A stretch of 64,000 bases of DNA from NCBI GenBank assembly GCA_039090855.1, contig CM077007.1:19207515-19271514 (forward strand), in the 5' to 3' direction. The DNA comes from Macrothele yani (lineage: Eukaryota > Arthropoda > Arachnida > Araneae > Macrothelidae). Of the stretch, positions 53,881-63,779 are shown piece after piece. The number at the start of each line of letters is the position of its first letter. Position 1 is the stretch's first letter. The notes beneath the pieces are model-generated. The model made no database searches. It was not told the DNA's origin and worked only from the letters and a program-made list of their open reading frames with translations. Made by a program: the position numbers and the translations under genes.

Positions 53881-54997
53881 AATATGTCTAGAAGATTCAA
53901 AGCAAACGACGCCTTCTCACAAGATTTGTAAATTAAAAAAAAAAAAAAGTCAGAGGGCACTTCCTCCCATCAGCAGACACCCACAACGGTGTCACTCCTG
54001 GCCTGGATGACTTTTCGGAATATTATTGATTGAAGGATACTGCAATCTCGGTATTGTGCGTCATTTTCTCATTTCTCTTGGATATAGAACTGGAATTTAG
54101 CAAGCTGCAACTTAGAGGCACCTCCAAAAACGTCATTTCCAGTTCAGCTGTGTTAATTTACTGCATCACACGAAGTCATGGAATTGTTTTGAAGCTTAGT
54201 GCAGCTGTATTAATAATTTTCACTTCTAACATTTTAAAAGAACAGAAATCAATAAAATGATAATGTTTAACCGACCTGAGGGGGATTTTAAGTAGGATAC
54301 ATTTATTTTTCATACTTCGGAACTAGCCATCTTTAGCGACATCTCTGTTAAGTTATTAACTAAACGTGTAGTCTGAGCTTTCTCCTAACGAAAACCACCC
54401 CCTCTGCACCTAGAATGGACTGACCCGGATGATGAATTTGAAACTAACTGGAAGAAGAGATGTAGCATATAAGAGAAAATGTTACTAATATATTCCGTTT
54501 AGGATGCTTTGAAGTGCCGGTAAGTGCGAATAATCCTGATGCAAGCCTATCCTGGAAATGCGCATATTAACTGTAGGTAGAGGTAACAGCACTTCCCTCT
54601 AACACTAAGGACAATTACAGAGATACATTCAAATGGGCGTTAAACCATAAGGACTTTTAGCAAATCAAAATCAAAGATACGATTCAATACGCATTCCCTA
54701 CTGAGACAATAAAAAACTATTTAGTGTTACAGTTACAAGATTAGAAGAACAAATGTATTCGCGTTTAAAACACGCGAAGAATATGTTGTGAAAACCAATA
54801 TTACAAGAAGAGTTCTCTTCGCCAAGCAGCATGACCATCGAAAATAGCAAACCTCGCAGATTATCGTCGAAGATATAACCAATAACTCTGCCATAAGAAA
54901 TCAGGAAAAATGTTTTCGTTATTTCAATTAATCTGTTACGGTGCAACAGAATTAATTGATTTACACCATCATTGTTGCCTCATGTTTTGTTCGGAGG
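53881..54997. other. Unannotated
   Basis: No supported feature besides an A run near 53936. Frames at 54030-54260 (+) and 54698-54946 (-) have no recognised domain. Confidence 0.4.
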
Positions 54998-55001
54998 TTA
55001 A

Positions 55002-55451
55002 GGTGGATGTCTAGTAATTTTGCCCCATATACTTCCAAAGGAAAAAAATTCGACATTATTTTCTCAGCGAAGAAAAATTTCCCATTTATCAAAATTGGCC
55101 CACTGATAAAAAAAACATCCTAATTTAGATTGTACAATCGGTGTTTTTTGCAAAAAAAACTTTCCTGAACTATATTAAAAATTAATAATTTTACTTCGAT
55201 GTAGTGGTAAGGAAGAGTGACGCCACCTGTGTGCAAGTATCATAAGTATATCGAAGTAAAGTTATTGATTTTTAATATAGTTCAGGAAAGTTTTTTGCGA
55301 AAAACACCGATTGTACAATCTAAATTAGGATGTTTTTTTTATCAGTTGGGCCAATTTTGATGTATGGGAAATCTTTCTTCGCTGAGAAAATAGGGTCGAA
55401 ATTTTTTCCATTGGAAGTATAGAGAGTAAAATCACTAGCCATCCGTCCACC
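55002..55451. mobile_element. TTAA-flanked palindromic MITE (piggyBac-like)
   Basis: TTAA at 54998-55001 and 55452-55455. Ends GGTGGATGTCTAGTAATTTT and its inverse (GGTGGACGGATGGCTAGTGATTTT-like). The two ~200-bp arms are near-complete inverse copies around a ~40-bp spacer (about 55204-55245), so the whole element can fold on itself. Non-coding. The TTAA target points to piggyBac-type mobilisation. Confidence 0.85.
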
Positions 55452-55488
55452 TTAACAACCCTAGAAGCATCAATTGGCAACAACCAGG

Positions 55489-55684
55489 GGCGTATTTAGA
55501 GAAGGCATGGGGACTTTGCCCGCCGAAAGTGTTTCATTTCTTTGTTAAAATGCGACTTACATAGAAAAATGCTTTATTTTTTCTTTTATTTTTCATTAAC
55601 TTTTATTTGTCTGATGAATTTCAAAAACTTTAATTTTCGGTCGCCCCCCTCCCCCCAAAAAAATTCTATATACGCCCTTGGCAG
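55489..55684. mobile_element. Small hAT-like MITE
   Basis: CAGGGGCGTATTTAGA at the left and CAAGGGCGTATATAGA (inverse) at the right. Flanks GCAACAAC and GCAGCAAT agree at 6 of 8 bases, as expected for an old 8-bp TSD. The interior has a C tract and TTCGGTCGCCC. Confidence 0.65.
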
Positions 55685-55689
55685 CAATC

Positions 55690-55800
55690 GTCTTTAATTT
55701 AAGGCCACTTGTACCACGGAGAAGGAACGCGCGTCGTCACCATTGCCTAGCTCGAACGATTAACCAGAGCCATGGGTCAGAGGAACGGCTTCTTGCTATT
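55690..55800 (-). mobile_element. Degenerate SINE, family 1
   Basis: TTTAATTTAAGGCCACTTGT and GAAGGAACGCG, then CTCGAACGATTAACCAGAGC, follow the family in order with heavy divergence. Confidence 0.5.
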
Positions 55801-55914
55801 AAGAAAAAGAAAGTATTCTGTATTGATATAAATCTAGGGTAATCATTTAAATTACAACGTGTACATTTGTGTTTTACGTAATTTTCGTTTTACAAAAAAT
55901 AAATGTAGGCCTAC

Positions 55915-56079
55915 ATTCCAAAGAATTTGAATTATTGAAATGCCCAGAAAACCTAGTTAATAATAAGGAACTTAAAATGTTCACTAATTGAAAGCTAATG
56001 AATTTTCACAAAAGGGCCTCAAAGATAATTTTTGCAGGCTGCCCAAGTTTTAGTTTTTCCGGTACACCGCTGACAAACT
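55915..56079 (-). mobile_element. hAT-like element end, left of an inverted pair
   Basis: Read on minus: CAGCGGTGTACCGGAAAAAC at 56079 inward through GGCAGCCTGCAAAAATTATC and TTTCAATTAGTGAACATTTT. The same sequence lies inverted at 56342 onward; the two termini face each other across 262 bp. Confidence 0.7.
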
Positions 56080-56341
56080 CCCACTCATCCTGGTGAGCAA
56101 CTGGTACAGCATTAAAACCAATTTGCATTTTCCTTGTTCTTAAAAGATGAATTCGATAAATTCCCTTTTCGTGATACACGCAGATGCACCATAATTACCT
56201 ATCTACATATTTATTGATGCTAATTTTCTACTAGGTATCTTATAATACGTTTGTTAAAAAACTTAATTCTAGATACAGACTGCAGGGATTTCCTTTATGT
56301 ACCTAACACAGGTAAACACACCAGTGAGCAGTGGCGTACCG

Positions 56342-56474
56342 GAAAACTCGCCCAGCCCCGCCCCCCTGCAAAAATATTTTCGAGGCGCTTTTGCGAAAAT
56401 CTATTAGCTTTCAATTACTGAAAATGTTAACTTCCGTATTGTGAACTAGGTTTTAATAAAACAAATTTCAAATG
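56342..56474 (+). mobile_element. hAT-like element end, right of an inverted pair, cut by a SINE
   Basis: CAGTGGCGTACCGGAAAACT inward through CTGCAAAAATATTTTCGAGG and TTTCAATTACTGAAAATGTT. The homology breaks at the SINE (56475-56692) and resumes after it with ACATTCTTTGGAA, matching the left copy. Confidence 0.72.
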
Positions 56475-56692
56475 CTTTTTTTTTTAATTGGAGGTTTAAC
56501 GACCACCGTGAGCAATTCAATGGAGCAGTCGCCCGTCCGTAATTTAGGGACGCTGATTCCAGGGAAGAGAGAGAGCCAGTGCCGTAAGGCACACACAACA
56601 TCCATGCCTCACGGGATTCGAACCCGGACCCCTTTTGAACGAATGATCAGAAGCCATCGCTTAGACCACTTTCGCCACCGGAGGCGGCTCAC
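56475..56692 (-). mobile_element. tRNA-derived SINE, family 1
   Basis: T-rich tail (56476-56485), GGAGGTTTAACGACCACCGT, B-box GGATTCGAACCC on plus, head ending CCACCGGAGGCGGC. It is inserted into the right-hand hAT-like end. Confidence 0.92.
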
Positions 56693-56936
56693 ATTCTTTG
56701 GAACCGACGAGCATTTTTCGCAAAATCAAAATTATTCCACTTGTTGTAATAAAATTGATTGCCCTGGTTTTATACCGATACAAATTGCTACAGAATACTT
56801 ACGTCAAAGTTAATCATATCATGCAAATTTTATTCGTTTATAGAACTAAGGCCAGCCTCTTTGAAATGCCTCACGATCACACACCCACAACTGCCGTGTG
56901 ACAGTGTCTAATGACTTTTCCGATTTATACGAAATA

Positions 56937-57010
56937 TCATATATCATATCATATCATATGTAGAGGATTTTGGAAGATAGTGTCTAGTTCTTCACAATGA
57001 GGACTTACCT
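56937..57010 (-). mobile_element. SINE family 2, 3' end only, with ATATC repeats
   Basis: ATCATATCATATCATATGTA then GAGGATTTTGGAAGATAGTG, as at the start of 17095-17415. The pentamer repeat may be the family's variable tail (compare GATCTGATCTGATC at 33965). Confidence 0.7.
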
Positions 57011-57029
57011 ATATAACACAGTGTCCAAT

Positions 57030-58118
57030 AAACGTAACTGCAAAAAATGAATGGGAAAACGATGCAGCTAGCCTAGTTCAACATGACTCTCCTCTTGAAG
57101 CAAGTACCTCTTCTTTGGGGCAATATCCATTAACTCAAGGTGATTTAAATGACCTTATTCGGGATTTGAAGTTTTCCAAAACACAGACCGATCTTCTAGG
57201 CTGAAAGGCTAGAATCTACTTCAACGAGACATATCAGTGTGTTTTTTTAGTAACCGCCAGGATGAGTTTAAAAAAATTTATTCTCAAGAAAATGGTTTAG
57301 AAGGCTATAACGCGCTCGGCTAAATATCGAGAGATCCGGGATTCAATTCCCCGACGGTGACCGACTAACAATTTTTCGGTTGCTGTGTGTTTGGTAAAAC
57401 GTGGAAAGAGTGATGTATTTGTTTATTTATTTAGAGTGGCGACTGTTCATTGGCTCCTCTAAAACTAGACTGAAAGGTGTCCTGTTGCAAAATGGAAACA
57501 AATTTCCTTCTGTACCGTTATAGTTTATGCCACAGTATGAAAACAACTTACAAAATTATGAAATCCCTTTTGGAAAAAAATTCAATATGACAAGTACAAT
57601 TGGAACATCTGTGGCCAAAGCGCGAATCACTTACTCTTGGACAGAAAAATGTTGCACATCCCCCTGGTCAACCCTGAAAAAATATATATATTTTTACTTC
57701 TAGTTCATATAAAATTAGGGCTTTTTAAAAATTTGTTAAAGCCATGGATAAAAATAGTGCTGGGTACTTTAGAAAAAAAAAACAGCGTGGAGATCGTTCA
57801 AAAGAGTTACGGAAAAGTTTTTAGGAAATTTTAAAGCACAGAACTACCGCGACATTGTGGGTGAACACCTACATTCATTCAAAGATATGGGGTATATGTA
57901 AAATTCATTTCTTGGACTCCCACTCGGATTTCTTCTCTGAGTATCTCGGTGCTGTCAGCGACGGTCATGGCGAGCGATTTCACCAAGACGTCTCGATCAT
58001 GGAAAAGAGGTACCAGAAAAAGTGGAGTTCTAGCATGCTTGCTGACTATTGTTGGACACTTAAGAGGGATGTTCCAGATGCTAAATACCGAAAAAAATCA
58101 TCAGCTGTCACTTTTTAG
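57030..58118 (+). pseudogene. Pseudogene of a multicopy arthropod protein family (unnamed)
   Basis: Pieces in three frames keep the order of a family I know as abundant, uncharacterised and transposon-like in arthropod genomes. First comes an N-terminal part with PLTQGDLNDLIRDLKFSKTQ, then (57637-57834) HIPLVNPEKI and HIKLGLFKNL. Last comes an intact C-terminal stretch (57855-58118) with KIHFLDSHSDFFSEYLGAVS, DGHGERFHQDVSIMEKRYQ and LADYCWTLKRD before the stop. Stops, frameshifts and a tRNA-like insertion near 57290 break it. I cannot assign a biochemical role. The high copy number of the family suggests a mobile-element protein, which is inference. Confidence 0.7.
57287..57362 (+). mobile_element. 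tRNA-like SINE head within the pseudogene
   Basis: AATGGTTTAGAAGGCTATAA (A-box region) and GGGATTCAATTCCCCGACGG (B-box/T-arm); anticodon stem TCGGCTAAATATCGA is imperfect. Confidence 0.5.
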
Positions 58119-58312
58119 GTAAGAATAGGGTTATAAATGTACGTAAACATACCTTTTTTTTTTTAATTTAACCTGTGTGTCACTAAAAATCTTTGCGTAA
58201 GAGAGAAAAACTAGTAACATATTTGAATTCAGCATAAAATTAAGATCAGACAGTTTTCCTTGTGCGCCAAAAATTTAGTTTTATTTTGTAAACCAGCGAT
58301 AACTGACGCCAG

Positions 58313-58392
58313 GAGAGCCGGTTCGGCATCTCCTAACCGGTCGTTCTCCTGAACTGGAAACGGCCGGTTAGGAGATGCTCGAACAGGCTCTC
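58313..58392. repeat. 80-bp hairpin (33/34-bp arms)
   Basis: GAGAGCCGGTTCGGCATCTC... (58313-58345) pairs with 58359-58392 apart from a few mismatches; spacer CTCCTGAACTGGA-like. It contains the sub-palindrome CCTAACCGG/CCGGTTAGG. No terminator or miRNA context is evident. Confidence 0.85.
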
Positions 58393-58839
58393 TTGCTACA
58401 TCAACAAGAACGGTATTCCTACATTGAGTTTTGCACACTGAGTAATACAGCAATACTGTTGTATATAATGGGAGATACCGTAAATGCCGCCATTTCAAAT
58501 TTGTTTGCCAGTCGACTTTCTTAAGTTTTGCATTCGTATCATATTTTTTACGAACGTATAATTTTTCTTTCTTTCAGGCATTTACTTTTCCGAGACGCTA
58601 CCACTGAGTTTCAAAATGCAAACACGGTTAAAATTAAAAATCTTACACTTTGGATTGCACAGTAAAAGCAAAGACAGCCTTAGATTTGCCAGTCCCTTTT
58701 CCGTTCCGCTCTTACGCGAACAGATGAAGGTCCCTCTGTGCGACATTATCGAATGCTGAGTTTATAAACTTGGTTTTTAGTGAGAGAGTGGAGGTGATGC
58801 TCACGGTCTTTCCTGGAATCGTAACCCAGAGCGTGCTGG

Positions 58840-59150
58840 AATGCGAAATTTTTCATCCAAACCGAAAGTAAACAAGATTCTGTGATGAGATACAAAATTC
58901 AACTTTAAAAGCTGCACCAAGAAGGAACGCAGTAACGCTGTCTCGATCCTCTCGAAGTTGCAACAAACAGGGTCACGTATGAAAGAACCGTGTATTTTTT
59001 GTTAATCTGAAAATCAAAATTTGACGTATAATAGCAAAAGCGCATAAATTAATTACGTATAGTCGAATTGAAAACGCGATAGTAACTACAGTAAAACAAC
59101 GGACTAAGGCAGAATTCCGTAAAAAAGAGGAAAACGTATAACGGCAAAGC
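58840..59150. repeat. Dispersed repeat, uninterrupted copy (paralogue of 37850-38560)
   Basis: CCAAACCGAAAGTAAACAAG, AAGAAGGAACGCAGTAACGC and TAAATTAATTACGTATAGTC in the same order as at 37850-38560. Here CTGTCTC occurs once (58935), giving the empty site for the palindromic insertion at 37957. Confidence 0.7.
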
Positions 59151-59514
59151 CTAACCGTTCATTTGCTTTTGGTAAAATGTTGTGAGCCTACTTATAATGG
59201 CCCTTGGTAGATAACTATGCAGTGATACCTCGTTCAGAAGCAAGAAACGTAGCTGCAGCTGGACTTTAAGCTTAGAATGCGCACTAAATCAATTTCAGGG
59301 GTGCTATTTCTTTTTTCTTAATTTACAACAATTGCTAATAAATATCTTTTCGCAAAACAGTTTTCAAAACCAGGGAAAATATATGAAAAAGGAGTTATTT
59401 AACATTACAAAGTACAGTTCGTCCAATTAAAGAAGAACCATAGACCTCATGGTTATTTTTTATTTGGAAGGACTACACAAAAGAGCTAGCAAGATTGATT
59501 AAGACATGCTTATA
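59151..59514. other. Unannotated
   Basis: Nothing recognised. Confidence 0.4.
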
Positions 59515-61124
59515 CGAGGTAGGATCCAAAAGTTTCCGGACTGGGCTCATAGATAGTTAGAGTTACAAAGCTGAAGCATATTATCCTTCAAAATAAGATC
59601 CTCTGTCAACAACACACTTTGGCCAGAGGCTGTAGAGTTCGTCGAAGCACTTCTGGAACCCATTCTATGCAACCAGCGATGTGTTTCCGCACGTACGATT
59701 GATCGTCCCCACAGTTGCGGCCTTTTCTTGCAAATGGACTCACGTACACGTCGAATGATGTCCAGATAGAGCTCTTTGTTGACAGTGCGTCCTTCAGTAA
59801 TAACTTCAAGGTGAACAATACCCTGAACTCTAGCATGATCTTGCCTGTGCTGCGATTTCGACTGAATTTCTGCTTGCGTGGAGACGATGGCGATTTCTAC
59901 GAAGGTGATGCCCGCTTAGTCTGCGGGTAGAAGAGGAAGCACCGTTTTTCATCTCCCGTTATGATTCTTCTAAGGAATTGTGGGTCTTGGTCGGAGGTGA
60001 TTACGAGATCGCCCGCCATTTGCATCCGTATGACCAACTGATCTTCAGTTAACATGCGTGGGCGATGTGTTGACAGACCCGGTGCATTTTCAGTTTATCT
60101 GTTAGTATCCGTTGACAATTAGTCTCCGTTATCCCAGCAGCCTCTGCTATTAGCTCGGTCGTCTGTTGGCGCGTACGATGGCCGCAATATTCAAAATGCT
60201 TTTACCCGTGCGAGCTGTCACTGGCCGTCCGCCGTCTTCTACCTCATCTGCCTTCTCTGAAGCGTCGATGCCAATCAAATAATTGTGACCGTGACAGGGT
60301 GTTTTCTTCATAAACTTGCTTCAATATCTTTTAAGTTTCTGTTGGACTTTTGCCCAAACGCAAAACAATGTTAACGCGCTACTCAAAAAACGCCATTTTT
60401 CATTAATCGCCGAACATTGCGTGAGTTGCTCACAATACCCGGATGTACCGCAGTGAGCGCGTAACGTGTGGACGAAACTAATTTCCCAGAACATTCAAGC
60501 AAAGCAAACTGAATTTGCTTGTAGCCCTTACTGGTCATCCATGTAACACTTCTCAGGAAAATTTCAATCGTACTGGAGCGGAAATCGAAACTCGCATCTC
60601 TCGATTACCAGTCGAGTATGCTAACCATTACACCACCCAGGATAGTGAAGTTCCAAGCAACTGAGACATAGGAATCTGAAAGTGCTCAGATTTTCGCTAG
60701 TCCAAGCATCCAAAGCACTATGAAGAAGCATGGATGCTTCGACTAGCGAAAATCTGAGGACTTTCCTATGTCTCAGTTGCTTGGAACTTCACTGTCCTGG
60801 GTGGTGTAATAATGGTCAGCATACTCGATCGGTGATCGAGAGATGCTGGGTTCGATTCCCGCTCCAGGACGATTGAAATGTTCAAGTTTTCTGAGAAGTG
60901 TTACATGGATGACCAGTAAGTGGTAGAAGCAAATTCGGTTTGCTTTGCTTGAATATTCTGTGAATTTTCCATGTATTACGAAGAATATTTCTTCCTTCAT
61001 TAACTAATTTCCCTGTGAGGGGGGTTAATGTCGTAACGTAATCCAATAATCACCGTGAGTATGCGATACAATACACGTACTTTGCTGTACAAGCGCAGTC
61101 CAGGAACTTTTGGATCCTACTCCG
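59515..61124 (-). mobile_element. mariner transposon with internal deletion and nested insertion
   Basis: TIRs CGAGGTAGGATCCAAAAGTT (59515) and the inverse at 61124 (CGGAGTAGGATCCAAAAGTT), each next to TA. The minus-strand transposase is readable in pieces from about 60000 to 59590: GDEKRCFLFYPQTKRASPS (first catalytic Asp), SPSSPRKQKF, then VNKELYLDIIRRVRE and KKRPQLW. It jumps to the C-terminal FQKCFDELYSLWPKCVV and GSYFEG. The segment with the second and third catalytic Asp is missing, an internal deletion. A 514-bp palindromic insertion lies at 60488-61001. Confidence 0.87.
60488..61001 (+). mobile_element. Palindromic tRNA-headed insertion, copy 2
   Basis: Flanked by the 12-bp TSD AACTAATTTCCC (60476-60487 and 61002-61013). 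Arms 60488-60712 and 60731-60959 are inverse copies around an 18-bp centre. Each arm has a tRNA-like unit. The one at 60794-60870 (+) has a perfect acceptor GTCCTGG/CCAGGAC, anticodon stem CTCGA/TCGAG and T-loop GTTCGATT. The mirror unit at ~60567-60643 (-) has loop CTGGTAA, which would be anticodon GGT (Thr). Only the right side has a ~40-bp unpaired 3' tail (60960-61001). Confidence 0.9.
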
Positions 61125-62847
61125 TATGTGTATTCAGAAAACAGGATTTCGAAAAAAAAAAAAGAAAAAAAGATGCAAACATATTTTCTCACAGTTTGTA
61201 CGTAGAAACATGGAAAAAAGATGCAAACAGCTATAATTTCTTAACACTAAAGTCTCTACTCATGTAAATGCTTACAGGATTAAATGACCGCGAAATTTAA
61301 TCCTCTTACAAGGAGGGATTAACCATAAGCTAAATGCTCTCCTCTTTCTTTAACAACACTTCTCCCCCTTCCGCAATTTCCCCCCTACTTCATTTTGAGG
61401 TGGAGACTAGGTGTTAAATAAAAGTTTGTTCTTTGCACACAGGGAAAATATCCGGAAACTATTTTCATTCATTTACTCTCTTCCATTGCTACAAGAAGGA
61501 AAATGCGCCAACTGGATGCTTCGAAAGAAAATATTTCGAATAGTCAACTTGACGGCCAGGATTCAAAATTTTGGGCACGTGCGCCGGGGATAATTAATTA
61601 CCATGCGTCACAAATACAATTGAAAGTATTTCCACAAATGCAGCGATGATTAAAGCGCTAATGCACGCTTTCTTGATTAAAAAAGTGGCCGGTGGTGGTG
61701 GTGGGGGACAAAGAAGTATTGGACCAGGGTCCAAGCTGATGCTAACACGTTCTTGCAACTATGAGATCTGAAACGCCGGTGGAATTTGAAATAACCCAGA
61801 AGCTTAGGAAGTTTTAGAACACTTTAAAATGTGCATACTGATTTCCCAGCTTTAAAAAATATTTTCAATATCGACGCGCTATAACCACAATTATTAGATT
61901 ATGAAGTCCGAAGTTTTTCTGCTGGTTAGAGCATCACTGTATCCGATATCTTAAAAATGCGATGGAACATTTTTTTTTTTTTTAATACCGTTGACACCAT
62001 GGCCAAGACTGGCCGCATATTCTCAGTTTTTGTTGACACTGGTGGACGTTGGATAAGAAAAAATATTTTTTGGACAGATGGCTCTAAGCATTACAAAGTT
62101 TTTTCATGTATTTTCTCGACTTGTTAATATAAAAATATGTCACTCGGGTGTTAATGTAGTATATTTGCATTTCGTGAAGTGTCTTTTGTACAACTCAGAA
62201 AATTCTACCAGCTGGAAATTTTAGCGCGATGTTACATAGTCCATCTTCCAAGAAATATTCAACTTTTACGAAACTTTAGCACTCTTCGTACCATCTTTAA
62301 GTTGGCCACTTTTACAGTTTTTGTAAAAAAACAAACAAAAAAAACACTCCTTTCCTTTGTTATCTCGGGAAAAAATATCCTCATGTTTGCAAAAGCAAAG
62401 CAAAAATGAACTCATATTCAGTTTACGCAGTCTTGTCGGTAGTACAGAAATTTTCTGAGCTTTGAAATCTTACTCATAAACAGAAGTTCACTTAGCCTCG
62501 CTAGCGGTGTTAAGTAGTCCCGGATTTGACTTGCGTCGTTTTAGTTCACAACTGATTTTGAGCCTCTCCCTCTGTTGGATTGAAAGAATCGTATATAAAG
62601 TACAGGAGGATCAAACGCCTGCCTTTGTTGGTTTGAAATAATCATTTATAAAGTATCGGGGGATGCTATATATTCACCCTCGGTATTTAAAAAATCCATT
62701 AAAGTTAACTAAATAAATGTTTTAAGAAAAATTAGGTTAGCCTTCCGGTTATCAGCGCATCATTGAACTAAATGATGGAACTACGTACATTAATGTACGG
62801 AACTACGTACATAAATGCACAGAACTAAATGTATGGAACTACGTACA
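61125..62847. other. Unannotated
   Basis: No supported gene. Holds an A-rich run (61146-61170) and GGTGGTGGTGG near 61690. Near 62780-62847 there is a cluster of GGAACTACGTACAT repeats with alternating inverse forms. Confidence 0.4.
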
Positions 62848-63186
62848 TTTCGTGCGAATTTCTGTTTTAATTGGGAAGCTAATAAGTAGCAATTTTATAA
62901 AGAAAATAACATTTGCTGTGTAGAAATGAAATGTTGAACAACAAATAACTAAATTATTTATTGCAAGTGTCTGTGTTTCTTTAACCGAAGTACTTGATAC
63001 GCTAGTAATTTCCGTACTTTTCGTGCAATTTTTCGTTTGAATTAGAAAGCGAATAAATAGCAGTTTTTTAAAGGAAAATAACATTCGTTTTACAGAAATG
63101 AAATGTTGGATAATAAATAACAATAATTATTTAAATGACGAAGTTTCTTTGCCCTTTTAACAGAACTGCTTGATACGCTGATAATA
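62848..63186. repeat. ~171-bp tandem duplication, diverged
   Basis: TTTCGTGC(G)AATTT... to CTTGATACGCT(A/G)ATAAT occurs twice in succession (about 62848-63018 and 63019-63186), sharing AAAATAACATT and AGAAATGAAATGTTG. Confidence 0.85.
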
Positions 63187-63779
63187 GGAAGGTTAGCCAA
63201 AAATTAAGCTAACATTGGTTGGGTAATCACGGGAAAATGTTTTGAGGGCCTCCTGCATTCTAGAAATACCGCGCAAATAGAAGATTCCGTGAACATGAGG
63301 TAAAGGGTCGCTATTGCCTCATGTTCGCAGACTTGACAACTTTACGTAACGTGTTTGATTTACATTAGCAGCTTGCGCTCCTTATAACTCTTGGGTTCTC
63401 CATCCACAATAGATCCGGAGGCAACACAACTCATCTTTCAAAACCTGACTGACGGAGGACGAGACTGCCCTGCTGGAGGGAAGATTTACTGTAAGGTCAT
63501 TAACTCTTTTGCGAAAGATCCTACGCGTTCCCCAATGATCAGCCACATGATTTGGGCTACATCTATTTGCCGCAATTAAATCAGTAAATAGACTCACCTA
63601 GCGCTGACTTCATGATGACATGACGATAATCCAAAGCTTTTTTTTTAGTGTTGCTTTTGCGCTTTCACCAAGAAACAGATATCTAAGACACACACATAAC
63701 GTTGTCACACAACAGCAACATCCACTAAGCTCAGCCAGCAACGCACCAACTAACGTCAACAACGCGTGCGAGTGAGCAA
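63187..63779. other. Unannotated; short open frames on both strands
   Basis: 63382-63597 (-) and 63391-63579 (+) overlap in a slightly GC-richer stretch; neither is recognised. They could be upstream sequence of the promoter-like block that follows. Confidence 0.35.

Noticed and set aside
60794..60870. Functional tRNA gene (GGT-like anticodon)
   Set aside because: Mirror-image partner, position 33 is not U in this copy, T-stem mismatch, and location inside a TSD-bounded insertion; better read as a SINE head.
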